A DNA stretch of 64,000 bases from Streptomyces sp. SirexAA-E (GCF_000177195.2 NC_015953.1:558001-622000), one strand, 5' to 3'; numbered from the stretch's first letter, positions 33,446 through 42,475 are shown. Translations and numbers: made by a program. Notes: a model not told the origin generated them from the sequence alone.

Positions 33446-35848
33446 TCAGCCGGCCGCGGGCACCGGCTCGACGGAGGTGGCGCAGACCAGGGTGCGCCGG
33501 TGGTCGACGGTGCGCTCGGGGCCGGTGAGGCGCAGGCGCACCGTGTGCCGGACGTCCGCCGGGGCGCTGGAGGTGGCGAAGCGCAGCTCCAGGTCGCCCG
33601 GTTCGACGATCCGGTGGCCCCGGGCGCCGGTGAACGACACGAGGTCCGCGTGGAAGCGGAAGCGGACCCGCCGGGACTCCCCGGCGGTGAGCGGCACCCG
33701 CGCGTAGCCGATCAGCCGGGCCTGGGGGCGCGTCGTCTGGGCGACCGGGTCATGGACGTAGAGCTGGACCACTTCGGCGCCGTCCCGGTCACCGGTGTTG
33801 GTGACCGTGAGGTCGAGATCCGTCTCGCCGTCGGTGGGCAGTTCGTCCGGCGCGCCGGTGCCCGGCTCCCAGGCGAACGACGTGTACGAGAGTCCGTGGC
33901 CGAAGGGGTGGAGCGGGGTCGGGTCCAGGTTGCTGACCCCGTTGGCCAGGCCGAGCGGCGGCTGCAGATACGTCCACGGCTGGCCGCCGGGGCCGTCGGG
34001 GATGCCGACGGGCAGCCGGCCCGAGGGGTTGACCCGCCCCGACAGGATCCCGGCCAGCGCCGGTCCGCCCTCCTCACCGGGGAAGAAGGCCTGCACACAG
34101 CCGGCCAGCCGGTCCGCGTGCGCGCCGAGTGCGTACGTACGTCCCGTGAGCAGTACCAGGACGACGGGCGTCCCCGTCTCCAGCAGCGCCTCCAGCAGCG
34201 CGGCCTGGCGTCCGGGCAGCGCGAGGTCGGCGGCGTCGCAGCCCTCCCCCGAGGTGCCGCGCCCGAACAGTCCGGCCCGGTCGCCCAGCACGGCCACGCA
34301 CACATCGGCGCCGGCGGCCAGGTCCGCCGCCCGGGCGATGCCGGAGTCGTCGTCGCCGTCCACGTCGCAGCCCGGCCGGAAGTCCACCTGGGCGCCGGGG
34401 AACTCCGCGCGCAGGGCGTCCAGCGCCGTGGGGATCTCGATGCCCACGGGCATGTCCGGGTAGGAGACGCCGACATGGCTGGGGAAGGAGTAGCAGCCCA
34501 GCATGGCCAGCGCGTCGTCGGCGCGCGGGCCCACCACCGCGATCCGCCCGGTTCCGGCCAGCGGCAGCGCGCCGTCGCGGTTGGCCACCAGGACGCAGGA
34601 GCGCTCGGCCAGCAGCCGTGCCAGAGCCCGGTTGCGTGGCGGATCGAGGTCCACGGTGCCGCGGGCCCGCTCCGGGTCCACCCCGTCGAGGGCGGTGGGC
34701 AGGGCGGTGCTCCGCGGGTCCAGGAGGCCCAGTTCGCACTTCTGGAGCAGCACGCGGTGCAGGGCGCGGTCGACCAGTTCCTCCGGGACGGCCCCCGCGC
34801 GGACGGCCGCCACCAGCGCGTCGCCGTAACCGCGCACGGTCGGCAGTTCGACGTCGACGCCGGCGGTCAGGGCGAGACGGGCCGCGTCGCCGCGGTCCGC
34901 CGCGACCTTGTGCAGGGTCTCCAGGAAGCCGACGGCGAAGTAGTCGGCGACCACCGTCCCGGTGAACCCCCAGGTGTCGCGCAGGAGTCCGGTGAGCAGC
35001 GTCGGGTCGGCCGCGACGGGGACGCCGTCGATCTCGGCGTAGCTGTGCATCACCGAGCGGACGCCGCCCTCGCGGACCGCCATCTCGAACGGCGGCAGGA
35101 TGACGTCGGCCATCTCCCGGGCGCCCGCCCGGACCGGCGCGTGGTTGCGGGCGCCGGCGGAGGCGGAGTATCCGGCGAAGTGCTTGAGCGTGGCGACGAT
35201 CCCGGCGGACTCCAGCCCCTTGACGTAGGCCGTGGCGATGGTGCCGACCAGGTAGGGGTCCTCGCCGATGGTCTCCTCGACCCGGCCCCAGCGCAGGTCG
35301 CGGACCACGTCCAGGACGGGGGCGAGCCCCTGGTGGACGCCGACCGACCGCATGTCCTCGCCGATCCGCCGGGCCATCTCACCGACCAGCTCGGGGTCCC
35401 AGGCGGCGCCCCACGCGAGCGGGACGGGGTAGGCGGTGGCGCCCCAGGCGGTGAATCCGGCCAGGCACTCCTCGTGGGCGAGCGCCGGGATGCCGAACCG
35501 GCCGGCCTCCGCGATACGGGACTGGGCGCGGGCCAGCGCGACGGCGCCGACGCCGGGGTCCACCGGTGCGGTGCCGAACGGCCGGGTGAGCTGGCCGAGT
35601 CCGCGGGTGGTGATCTCCTCGAAGTCCACCGTGTCGACCATGTCGTTCTGGTGGGGCGCGACTCCGTCGCCCTCGGCGTCGGCGCCCACCCAGATGCCGT
35701 ACAGCTGGGCGGTCTTCTCCTCGAGGGTCATCCGGGCCGCCAGATCGGCCACCCTCTCCTCGGGGCTCAGCGAAGGGTCGCGCCACGGGCCGTCGGTGGC
35801 GGGGACCTGCTCGGCCTGTCGGGCGGGCGGGACGGGGTGGATTGCCAT
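33446..35848 (-). CDS. bxlA: Glycoside hydrolase family 3, beta-xylosidase/beta-glucosidase
   Basis: The 800-residue protein has the three GH3 parts. The TIM barrel (about 30-330) has KHFAGYSAS at 222-230 and the nucleophile Asp302 in VVADYF. The alpha/beta sandwich follows, then a fibronectin-III-like C-terminal domain (EVVQLYVHDPVAQTTRPQ). No signal peptide is present, so it acts on imported oligosaccharides. It is the last gene of a binding-protein/permease/permease/GH3 operon, the order known for Streptomyces bxlEFGA, hence the tentative symbol. Start: ATG 35848; an ATG at 35869 is also possible because the GAGAGG site is 13 nt from the first. Confidence 0.88.
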   Translation of the reverse strand: MAIHPVPPARQAEQVPATDGPWRDPSLSPEERVADLAARMTLEEKTAQLYGIWVGADAEGDGVAPHQNDMVDTVDFEEITTRGLGQLTRPFGTAPVDPGVGAVALARAQSRIAEAGRFGIPALAHEECLAGFTAWGATAYPVPLAWGAAWDPELVGEMARRIGEDMRSVGVHQGLAPVLDVVRDLRWGRVEETIGEDPYLVGTIATAYVKGLESAGIVATLKHFAGYSASAGARNHAPVRAGAREMADVILPPFEMAVREGGVRSVMHSYAEIDGVPVAADPTLLTGLLRDTWGFTGTVVADYFAVGFLETLHKVAADRGDAARLALTAGVDVELPTVRGYGDALVAAVRAGAVPEELVDRALHRVLLQKCELGLLDPRSTALPTALDGVDPERARGTVDLDPPRNRALARLLAERSCVLVANRDGALPLAGTGRIAVVGPRADDALAMLGCYSFPSHVGVSYPDMPVGIEIPTALDALRAEFPGAQVDFRPGCDVDGDDDSGIARAADLAAGADVCVAVLGDRAGLFGRGTSGEGCDAADLALPGRQAALLEALLETGTPVVLVLLTGRTYALGAHADRLAGCVQAFFPGEEGGPALAGILSGRVNPSGRLPVGIPDGPGGQPWTYLQPPLGLANGVSNLDPTPLHPFGHGLSYTSFAWEPGTGAPDELPTDGETDLDLTVTNTGDRDGAEVVQLYVHDPVAQTTRPQARLIGYARVPLTAGESRRVRFRFHADLVSFTGARGHRIVEPGDLELRFATSSAPADVRHTVRLRLTGPERTVDHRRTLVCATSVEPVPAAG

Positions 35849-35938
35849 GGCGGCAGGGGTTCCTCTCATGAGTGCGGTGGTGCGGGGCGGCGTGGGTGTG
35901 CAGGAGGCGGTGCGCACAAGGGGATGTGCGAGCGCCTC

Positions 35939-36847
35939 CTACTTGCCGCCCACCCCCATCAGTCCGTTGACCAGCGCGCGACGGGCCACGAGGTACACGG
36001 CGAAGATCGGCACGACGGAGAGGACGATCGCGGCCAGGACGGCGGGGATGTTCACCCCGAACTGGGTCATGAAGTTGAAGAGCCCCAGCGTCAGTACCCG
36101 GTTCTCCTCCGACTGCGTCAGGATCAGCGGGAACAGGAATCCGTTCCACGCCTGGAGGGCGGAGAAGATCGCCACGGTGGAGATCCCGGCCCTGGACAGC
36201 GGCACCGCCAGCTGCCAGAGCATCCGCACGGGCGAGGCGCCGTCGAGCGACATCGCCTCGTACATCTCCTCGGAGACGTCGCGCATGGTGCCGCTGAGCA
36301 CCAGGACCGCGACCGGCATGGCGAAGGCGGCGGTGGGCAGGATGATCGCCCACAGGGTGTCGTAGAGGCCCATCTTGCCGATCAGCAGGTAGAGGGGCAC
36401 GATCACCGCCTGCGCCGGGATGGCGACGCCGAGCAGGAAGGTCCGGAAGGCGAGCGACGAGAGCCGGCTGCGGGTGCGCACGGCGACGTACGCCACCGGG
36501 ACGGAGAACACCAGCACCAGGACGACCGTGACCACGGCCACGATCGCGGTGTTGCCGAGCAGCGTGAGGAACCCGCTGTCCAGCACGGTGTTGTAGTTCT
36601 CCAGGGTCGGGTCCGTGGGGATCGCCAGCGGGTCGCCGTTCAGTGCCTGGTCCTGCCGCATCAGCGAGGCGGAGACCAGTGTGTAGAGCGGTACCAGGAC
36701 GATGACGAGCCAGATGAGCGAGCCCACGCCGGCCACCGGGTTGCCGAACGGCTTGCGGCGGCGGGCCGGGCCCCTGCCCGGCCGCGGGGCGGGAGCGGAA
36801 CGCTGCCGCGGCGCGGCGGGACGGGTGTCGGTCGACATGGGCGTCAC
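35939..36847 (-). CDS. bxlG: Carbohydrate ABC transporter permease (MalG-type)
   Basis: The 302-residue membrane protein has six predicted helices and the permease EAA-like loop (EAMSLDGASPVRMLWQLAVPLSR) that contacts the ATPase. It is the MalG-like inner permease of the CUT1 class. It starts with a GTG at 36847 whose codon overlaps the stop of the upstream permease by 4 nt, with GGAAGG just before, so the two are translationally coupled. No ATPase gene is in the operon; Streptomyces sugar porters of this type usually share the MsiK ATPase encoded elsewhere. Confidence 0.92.
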   Translation of the reverse strand: MTPMSTDTRPAAPRQRSAPAPRPGRGPARRRKPFGNPVAGVGSLIWLVIVLVPLYTLVSASLMRQDQALNGDPLAIPTDPTLENYNTVLDSGFLTLLGNTAIVAVVTVVLVLVFSVPVAYVAVRTRSRLSSLAFRTFLLGVAIPAQAVIVPLYLLIGKMGLYDTLWAIILPTAAFAMPVAVLVLSGTMRDVSEEMYEAMSLDGASPVRMLWQLAVPLSRAGISTVAIFSALQAWNGFLFPLILTQSEENRVLTLGLFNFMTQFGVNIPAVLAAIVLSVVPIFAVYLVARRALVNGLMGVGGK

Positions 36848-37773
36848 ATACCTTCCCGGGTGGACCGCATGGAGCCGAAGCCACTGAGGCGCACCATGAT
36901 CAGCGAGATACCGGTGGCCACAACGACGAGCGCGGTGGCGATGGCCGCGGCGTATCCGAGGTCGTAGGTCTGGAAACCGGTCCGGTACATCAGGTAGGGC
37001 AGGATCGTGGTGTCCGTGCCGGGGCCGCCCTTGGTCATGATGAGGACGGTGTCGAAGTAGGTCAGCGAGCCGACGATCATCAGGACCGAGGAGGTCGTCA
37101 TCGTGTGGCGCAGCTGCGGCAGGGTGATGTGGAAGAACTGCCGCACCATGCCGGCGCCGTCGATGGAGGCCGCCTGGTAGAGGACCTCGGGGATCTGCCG
37201 GGCGCCGCCCTGGTAGATGAGCGTGTGGAAGGGCATGAACTGCCAGCCGCCGACGAACGCGACGACCAGCAGGGCGCCGGTGGACGATCCCATCACGTTG
37301 GGGTCGACGCCGATCCAGGGGCCGATCTCCTTGATGACACCGAAGTTGGGGTCCAGGAGGGCGTGGAAGAGCATGGCGATCGCGGTGGTGGAGAGCAGCA
37401 GCGGGATGAAGAAGATCGCCGACAGCACGGCCCGGCTGCGTTGGCGGCCCGCAGCCCAGACGCCCAGCAGCAGCGCCACGGGGGTCTGGAAGACCCAGCT
37501 GATCGTGGTGAGCAGGAGGCTCAGCCAGGCGGCCTGGCCGAACTCCGAGTCCTTGAACAGCCGGGACCAGTTGTCCAGGCCGGTCAAGGACGGGGAGTTG
37601 AGTCCGTCCCAGTCGCAGAAGGAGAGGTAGACGGCGATCCCCAGCGGGATGATCGCGAAGACGGCGAAGAAGACGATGCCGGGCAGGGCCCAGCTGACCG
37701 GCGGGCGGCCGACGTTGCCGACGGCCGCCTTCCTGTCTCCGCGCGTCTTCGCTACCGGAGTGTGGTGGGACAT
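36844..37773 (-). CDS. bxlF: Sugar ABC transporter permease (MalF-type)
   Basis: The 309-residue protein has six transmembrane segments and a cytosolic EAA-type loop (YQAASIDGAGMVRQFFHITLPQLR). It pairs with the MalG-type permease to form the channel for xylo-oligosaccharides or a related sugar. It begins 2 nt after the binding-protein gene ends and overlaps the next permease, so the four genes form a tight operon. N-terminal residues up to about 25 are cytosolic. Confidence 0.92.
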   Translation of the reverse strand: MSHHTPVAKTRGDRKAAVGNVGRPPVSWALPGIVFFAVFAIIPLGIAVYLSFCDWDGLNSPSLTGLDNWSRLFKDSEFGQAAWLSLLLTTISWVFQTPVALLLGVWAAGRQRSRAVLSAIFFIPLLLSTTAIAMLFHALLDPNFGVIKEIGPWIGVDPNVMGSSTGALLVVAFVGGWQFMPFHTLIYQGGARQIPEVLYQAASIDGAGMVRQFFHITLPQLRHTMTTSSVLMIVGSLTYFDTVLIMTKGGPGTDTTILPYLMYRTGFQTYDLGYAAAIATALVVVATGISLIMVRLSGFGSMRSTREGM

Positions 37774-37775
37774 GT

Positions 37776-39083
37776 CTACTTGGCGGCCTTCATCGCTTCG
37801 ACGAACTTCTCAGGGGTCGTCTTGCCCGCGAACAGCTTGCTGATCTCGGTGAGCAGCGGGGTGGCGTACTGCGCTTCGAGCGCCTGGTCCCAGGAGAGGG
37901 TGAAGCTGGGGGCCTTCTCGACCATCTGGTACTGGTCGGTGGCGAACTGCGGGTTCGGGGAACCGCTCAGCATCGAGGCGGCGTTGGACGTGGTGGGGAC
38001 GTCACCGTTGTCGACGAGGGACTGCGCGTAGGTCTTCGACGCCATCGTCCTCAGGAACTCGACGGCGGCGTCCTTGTACTTGGTCCGGGCGTTGACGGAC
38101 CAGTAGTTGGTCGGGTTGCCCACGATGTTCGCCGGGTCGCCCACCCCGCCCGCCACCGTCGGGAAGGTGGTCCAGCCGAGGTCCTTCTCGGCGAACTCGG
38201 GCGCCTTGCCCAGCTGCGTCGAGTACTCCCACGACCCCATGAGGTGCATGGCGGCCTTGCCCTTGTTGAGCAGCGTCGGGGCTCCGCCGTTGCCGTAGTC
38301 GACCGAGTTGAAGTTCTTGCCGAAGGCACCCTGGTCGACCAGTCCCTTGACGGTCTGTGCCGTCTTGAGGACCGCAGGGTCGCCCCAGCCGTCGGTGTCG
38401 CCGTTCTGGATCTTCTGGAAGACCTCGGGGCCGCCGATGCGGTCCAGGAGGTACTCCATCCACATCAGTTCGGGCCACTTGTCGCTGCCGCCGAGCGCGA
38501 AGGGCGTGATGCCTTCGGCCTTGAAGGTGGTGATGGCCTTCTGGAGGTCCTCCCAGGTCTTGGGCGCTTCCAGGCCGTGCTTCGCGAAGAGGGTCTTGTT
38601 GTAGAAGAGCATCACGGGCTGCATGCCGCGCATCGGCACCCCGTAGATCTTCCCGTCGAGGCCGCCGGCGGTCATGATCGAGGGGAGGAAGCCGTCCTTC
38701 AGCGTGGCGTCGTTCTCGACCGTGGAGGTCAGGTCGACGAGTTGCTTCGCGTCGACGTACGGCTTGATGGAGCCGCCGCCCCAGTTGTAGAAGACGTCCG
38801 GGGCGTTGGGCGAACCCATGGCGCTGCGGAGCTTGTTGACGTAGTCGGTCCCGGGAACCGACACCAGCTTGACCTTGACCTTCGAGGTCTTGTTGAACGA
38901 ATCGACCGCGGCCTGCTGAACCTTGACCGAGTCGTCACCGTAGACATAGGCGGTGATGGTGCCGCCGTCCGACCCGCTGTCCCCGGATCCGCAGCCGGCC
39001 AGCAGGCCGGTCATCGCCAGCGCCGCAGCGGTTGCGGCCCATCTCGTCGTACGTGTGCCCTGACTGAAAATCCCCGACCGCAT
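37776..39083 (-). CDS. bxlE: Sugar ABC transporter solute-binding lipoprotein
   Basis: The 435-residue protein starts with a lipoprotein signal ending in [15 protein letters not shown] (lipobox LAGC) and then an extracellular solute-binding family 1 domain: [47 protein letters not shown], and [13 protein letters not shown]. It captures an oligosaccharide, probably xylobiose or xylotriose, for the two permeases that follow. ATG at 39083 has AGAGGTG at 7 nt. Three spaced repressor boxes lie upstream. Confidence 0.92.
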   Translation of the reverse strand: MRSGIFSQGTRTTRWAATAAALAMTGLLAGCGSGDSGSDGGTITAYVYGDDSVKVQQAAVDSFNKTSKVKVKLVSVPGTDYVNKLRSAMGSPNAPDVFYNWGGGSIKPYVDAKQLVDLTSTVENDATLKDGFLPSIMTAGGLDGKIYGVPMRGMQPVMLFYNKTLFAKHGLEAPKTWEDLQKAITTFKAEGITPFALGGSDKWPELMWMEYLLDRIGGPEVFQKIQNGDTDGWGDPAVLKTAQTVKGLVDQGAFGKNFNSVDYGNGGAPTLLNKGKAAMHLMGSWEYSTQLGKAPEFAEKDLGWTTFPTVAGGVGDPANIVGNPTNYWSVNARTKYKDAAVEFLRTMASKTYAQSLVDNGDVPTTSNAASMLSGSPNPQFATDQYQMVEKAPSFTLSWDQALEAQYATPLLTEISKLFAGKTTPEKFVEAMKAAK

Positions 39084-39097
39084 GACCGCACCTCTGT

Positions 39098-39151
39098 CGA
39101 ATGTTTCGGCGTGCCTTTCGAATGTTGCCGGAACCGTACGGTCGTGTTTCG
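39098..39151. promoter_or_regulatory. Array of CGAATGTTTCG-type boxes between bxlE and bxlR
   Basis: CGAATGTTTCG at 39098-39108 differs by one base from the GAAASTTTC xylan-operon element. A degenerate copy (CGAATGTTGCC) starts exactly 21 bp later at 39119, and a third partial match (CGTGTTTCG) ends at 39151, about 42-43 bp from the first. Two-turn spacing suggests cooperative binding of a LacI-family repressor to one face of the DNA. Confidence 0.6.
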
Positions 39152-39232
39152 GGCCCGTCAAGAGGGCAGGACCAAGGATTTACGATCCTTGCCCGTCGCC
39201 TGCCGGAGGGGATGTGCGGCTACGATTCGTGC

Positions 39233-40303
39233 ATGAGCCCCGCAAAGGTCCAGCCACCACAGGAAAAGGCGTCCGCCGGCGCGTCGTCGGAGAGCACCGC
39301 CACGCTGGCGGAGATCGCCCGAGCGGCCGGAGTTTCGGCTCCGACAGTTTCGAAGGTGCTGAACGGCCGCGCCGATGTCGCCCCCGGTACGCGCACGAAG
39401 GTGGAGGAACTGCTGCTCCGGCACGGTTACCGCCGCCGCCGCGGCGCCTCCCAGCAGTCCCAGCTCATCGACCTGGTCTTCCACGAACTGGACAGCGCCT
39501 GGGCGATGGAGGTGGTACGGGGTGTCGAGAACGTCGCCCGGGAGGAGGGCCTGAGCCTGGTCCTGTCGGAGAGCGCCGGTCGCCTGACGCCGGGCCAGAC
39601 ATGGGTGGACGGCGTCCTGGCGCGCCGGCCGGCCGGTGTCATCCTGGTCCTGTCGGACCTCGACGCCGCCCAGCGCGCCCAGCTGAACAGCCGCTCCATC
39701 CCGTTCGTCGTGGTCGACCCGGCCGGGGACCCCGGGGACGACATCCCCTCCGTGGGCGCCGCCAACTGGCAGGGCGGTCTCGCCGCGACCCGCCATCTGA
39801 CGGGCCTGGGACACCGGCGCATCGGCGTCATCGGCGGCCCGGCCCGCATGATGTGCAGCCGCGCCCGGCTGGACGGCTACCGCGCCGCACTGGAGACCTC
39901 GGGCCTGCCCATGGACTCCGAGCTCGTCCGTGAGGGCGAGTTCAACCACGAGGACGGTTACCGCACCGCGCTGGAGCTGCTGCGGCTGCCGGAGCCGCCC
40001 ACCGCGATCTTCGCCGGAAACGACCTCCAGGCGCTCGGTGTCTACGAGGCCGCGCGTGAACTGGGGCTGCGCATCCCGGAGGACCTCAGCGTGGTCGGCT
40101 TCGACGACCTGCCGGTCACCCGCTGGATCGGGCCGCCGCTCACCACGGTGCGCCAGCCGCTGATCGAGATGGCCGAGACGGCGGCCCGTCTGGTGCTCGA
40201 CCTCGGCCGGGGCAGGCAGCCCGCGACGACCCGGGTCGACCTGGCGACCAGCCTGGTGGTGCGCAGCAGCACGGCACCGCCCGCCGAGCGCCCGCAGGCG
40301 TGA
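39233..40303 (+). CDS. bxlR: LacI family repressor, BxlR-like
   Basis: The 356-residue protein has the LacI helix-turn-helix (ATLAEIARAAGVSAPTVSKV, then LNGRADVAPGTR) and a sugar-binding effector domain ending VVGFDDLPVTRWIGPPLTTV. It is divergent to the bxlEFGA-like operon, the position of the xylose or xylobiose-responsive regulator in other Streptomyces. The ATG at 39233 has no ribosome site, but a TACGAT -10 lies 6 nt before it, so translation is probably leaderless. The ATG at 39212 has GGAGG too close. The symbol rests on context. Confidence 0.85.
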   Translation: MSPAKVQPPQEKASAGASSESTATLAEIARAAGVSAPTVSKVLNGRADVAPGTRTKVEELLLRHGYRRRRGASQQSQLIDLVFHELDSAWAMEVVRGVENVAREEGLSLVLSESAGRLTPGQTWVDGVLARRPAGVILVLSDLDAAQRAQLNSRSIPFVVVDPAGDPGDDIPSVGAANWQGGLAATRHLTGLGHRRIGVIGGPARMMCSRARLDGYRAALETSGLPMDSELVREGEFNHEDGYRTALELLRLPEPPTAIFAGNDLQALGVYEAARELGLRIPEDLSVVGFDDLPVTRWIGPPLTTVRQPLIEMAETAARLVLDLGRGRQPATTRVDLATSLVVRSSTAPPAERPQA

Positions 40304-40314
40304 CACCCCGCCTC

Positions 40315-40389
40315 GTCACGGAATCCCTTGTCACGGAACCCCTCGTCACGGAACGACGTGTCACGCAACGACGTGTCACGCAACGACCG
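40315..40389. repeat. Five tandem copies of a 15-bp unit
   Basis: GTCACGSAA units start at 40315, 40330, 40345, 40360 and 40375, exact period 15, drifting from GTCACGGAAT-CCCTT to GTCACGCAAC-GACGT. The array begins 11 bp after the bxlR stop codon. Because the period is a multiple of three, it stays open in several frames, but no ribosome site or start supports a gene. A minisatellite or multi-site protein-binding array are both possible. Confidence 0.85.
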
Positions 40390-40515
40390 GAGCCGGCGGG
40401 CTGGACACCGAGAAGGCAGGCGGGAGCGTCACCCGCCGCATACGGACCGTCGCGGACGCCGGGACGTACCACCGGTACCCGACAGCGCCCTGCCACGGGG
40501 CGGCGCTCCGCCCCG
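40376..40515 (-). pseudogene. Possible 3' remnant of a gene
   Basis: On the minus strand, a frame ending at 40376 reads PWQGAVGYRWYVPASATVRM and RRVTLPPAFSVSSPP with strongly G/C-rich third positions, like real Streptomyces coding DNA. Upstream of about 40515 the frame turns to low-complexity sequence with no start. It may be the tail of a deleted gene next to the hemicellulose locus. I do not recognise the family, and chance is possible. Confidence 0.2.
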
Positions 40516-40682
40516 TGAGGAATCGCGAGCACGGAGTGAGGGGCCGGGAACGGCCGGGAAAGCCGGGCAAATTAGCCCGTTTTGCGCATGTTGTCAGAGT
40601 CGTCATGATGGGTAAGGACGCGGTCCGTCCGACCCCATGACCACACATGCCGGGTACCGGCAGGACCGACCGAGGAGGAACA

Positions 40683-41369
40683 TTGAGTGACTTCGACGGT
40701 TCCGACCGCTTGGGCAGCAAAGCATCCGAGGCCGTACCACCGGCCGTACGCGACAAGGCCGGCGAGGGCGCCGGGCTCGTGAGCGACAAGGCCGGCGAGG
40801 TGGCGGGCACCGCGAAGGACCAGGTGTCCGACGTCGCGGGTGAGGCCACCGCCCGTGCCCGTGACGTCGCCGGCGAACTGCGGGAGCAACTGCGGGAACA
40901 GGCCCGGACACAGACGGAACGTCTCGCGGAGAACGTCCGGCGGCTGAGCGACGAACTGCGGGACATGAGCGACAGCGACCGGAACGGTTCGTCGGCCGCC
41001 CGCGCCGTGCGTCAGGTCGCCGACGGCGGCCACCAGGTGGCCTCCCGTATCGAGCACCGGGGTCCCGAGGGGCTCGTCGGCGACCTGCAGGACTTCGCCC
41101 GGAGGCGCCCGGGCGCGTTCCTGGCGGGAGCCGCTCTGCTGGGTTTCGCCACCGCCCGCATCGGCAAGGGCGTCAAGTCCGCGGACGGCGGCGCAGGCGG
41201 TGGCAGCCCGGCCCCGGCATCCGGCGGTCGGGACCGGTCCCGTCCCGCGGCGGGGGACGACGGATACCCGTCGCCCTCCCCCGGCGTCACGCCGCCCTAC
41301 GGCGGTTCGGCCCCGGCGCCGGGACCGGTGCCCCGCGTCGACCCGTACACGGACCCGCGACAGCCGTAA
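40683..41369 (+). CDS. Helical Ala/Glu/Arg-rich envelope-associated protein
   Basis: The 228-residue product has a long charged helical N-terminal half with repeated DKAGE..., AGEATARARDVAGELREQLR, ARTQTERLAENVRRL patterns resembling LEA or apolipoprotein-like helices. A single hydrophobic segment FLAGAALLGFATARIG lies near residue 150, and a Pro/Gly-rich disordered tail follows. The start is a TTG at 40683 with GAGGAGG upstream; the ATG at 40647 lacks one. It is the first gene of an operon with holin-X and DUF3618 proteins, likely a membrane-associated stress module of unknown role. Confidence 0.8.
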   Translation: MSDFDGSDRLGSKASEAVPPAVRDKAGEGAGLVSDKAGEVAGTAKDQVSDVAGEATARARDVAGELREQLREQARTQTERLAENVRRLSDELRDMSDSDRNGSSAARAVRQVADGGHQVASRIEHRGPEGLVGDLQDFARRRPGAFLAGAALLGFATARIGKGVKSADGGAGGGSPAPASGGRDRSRPAAGDDGYPSPSPGVTPPYGGSAPAPGPVPRVDPYTDPRQP

Positions 41370-41381
41370 GGGAGCTGAGAC

Positions 41382-41834
41382 GTGGCCATGTCATACGCGA
41401 AGAACGAGGCCGCCCGGTCGGACACCCCGGCCGCCGGATCGCATCAGGCCCCCTCGTCGGACCCGTCCATCGGGGAACTGGTCGGCGAGATCAGCGAGGA
41501 CCTCACGCAGTTGGTGCGGGAAGAGATCGAACTGGCGAAGGCCGAGGTCAAGGAAGAAGCAGCCAAGGCGGGCAAGGCGGGCGGCATGCTCGCCGGCTCC
41601 GGCTACACCATGCATCTGGTCGTGCTGTTCGGCAGCTTGGCCGCCGTCTTCGGCTTCGCGCACGTGGTCGACATCGCGTGGGCCGCGCTCATCGTGACCG
41701 CGATCTGGCTGGTCGTGGGCGCGATCCTCTTCGTGACGGGCCGCAGTCGCCTCCGGGCGGTGCGGGTCAAGCCCGAACGGACCGCCGAGACGCTGAAGGA
41801 GGACGCGAAATGGGTTCGCAACCCGACGAGTTGA
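41382..41834 (+). CDS. Actinobacterial holin-X family membrane protein
   Basis: The 150-residue protein has a conserved acidic amphipathic stretch (ISEDLTQLVREEIELAKAEV) and then two transmembrane segments (YTMHLVVLFGSLAAVFGFAH and WAALIVTAIWLVVGAILFVT) with a basic tail. This matches the Phage_holin_3_6/holin-X family, which in Streptomyces is chromosomal and not part of a prophage. The GTG at 41382 follows GGGAG. It overlaps the DUF3618 gene by 25 nt. Confidence 0.88.
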   Translation: MAMSYAKNEAARSDTPAAGSHQAPSSDPSIGELVGEISEDLTQLVREEIELAKAEVKEEAAKAGKAGGMLAGSGYTMHLVVLFGSLAAVFGFAHVVDIAWAALIVTAIWLVVGAILFVTGRSRLRAVRVKPERTAETLKEDAKWVRNPTS

Positions 41835-42475
41835 AGTCCGAAGTGGAAGACACCCGGGCCCACCTGGCGCACAACGTGGACCGGCTCGCGGACAAGGTGA
41901 CGCCCGGCAAGGTGGCACGCCGCAAGGCCGGCGCCGCCCAGCACAGGCTCGCGGGGATGAAGGAGCGGGTCATGGGTGCGGCGGACGACGCCCGGTCCAC
42001 GACCGCGGAGAACGCCCAGAACGTCGCGGGGTCCGCCGCCTCAGCCGCGGACCGGACGCGGGAGACGGCCAGGAACGCGGCGGACGAGGCCGGCGAGGCC
42101 GTCCGTTCCGCTCCGGGCCAGGTCGCCGAGCAGACGCAGGGCAGCCCGCTCGCCGCGGGAGTCATCGCGTTCGGCGCCGGCATGCTGGCCGCCGCACTCC
42201 TCCCGACGTCGGCTGCCGAGGAGAGGGCCGGGACGCGGATCCGTGAGCATTCCGACGAACTGCTCGGTCCCGTCAAGCAGACCGCTCAGGACATCGGCCA
42301 GGACGTGAAGGAGGAGATGCGCGAACCGGCCGCGGAAGCCGTCGGTTCGCTCAGGAGCACGGCGCAGGACGCGGCGCGGACCACCAGGGAACGGGCCCGG
42401 AGTTCGGGCCAGGACGCCGCGAGCGGCCTGCGGGAAGCGGGCCGGGACGCCGCCCAGGAGACGCGCGGCCGGTAG
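41810..42475 (+). CDS. DUF3618 domain protein
   Basis: The 221-residue protein starts with the DUF3618 signature ELKSEVEDTRAHLAHNVDRL followed by ADKVTPGKVARRKA. It then has a long Ala-rich helical region with 'aqnvagsaasaadrtretarn' type repeats, one hydrophobic segment (LAAGVIAFGAGMLAAALLP), and a second helical charged part. The ATG at 41810 has AAGGAGG at 7 nt and overlaps the holin-X gene, so the genes are coupled. Members are thought to shape or protect the membrane, but no activity is known. Confidence 0.88.
   Translation: MGSQPDELKSEVEDTRAHLAHNVDRLADKVTPGKVARRKAGAAQHRLAGMKERVMGAADDARSTTAENAQNVAGSAASAADRTRETARNAADEAGEAVRSAPGQVAEQTQGSPLAAGVIAFGAGMLAAALLPTSAAEERAGTRIREHSDELLGPVKQTAQDIGQDVKEEMREPAAEAVGSLRSTAQDAARTTRERARSSGQDAASGLREAGRDAAQETRGR

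Noticed and set aside
32207..36967. A 1586-codon plus-strand open frame
   Set aside because: It lies opposite the enolase, GH3 and permease genes and has a low-complexity Gly/Arg/Val translation, the usual shadow of high-GC coding DNA.
40300..40518. A 72-codon ORF with VTExx repeats
   Set aside because: The repeat follows from the 15-bp DNA period, the start codon overlaps the bxlR stop, and there is no ribosome site or downstream homology.
41382..41834. Prophage or lysis cassette suggested by the holin annotation
   Set aside because: No endolysin, integrase or structural genes nearby; the holin-X family is chromosomal and widespread in Streptomyces, here with DUF3618.
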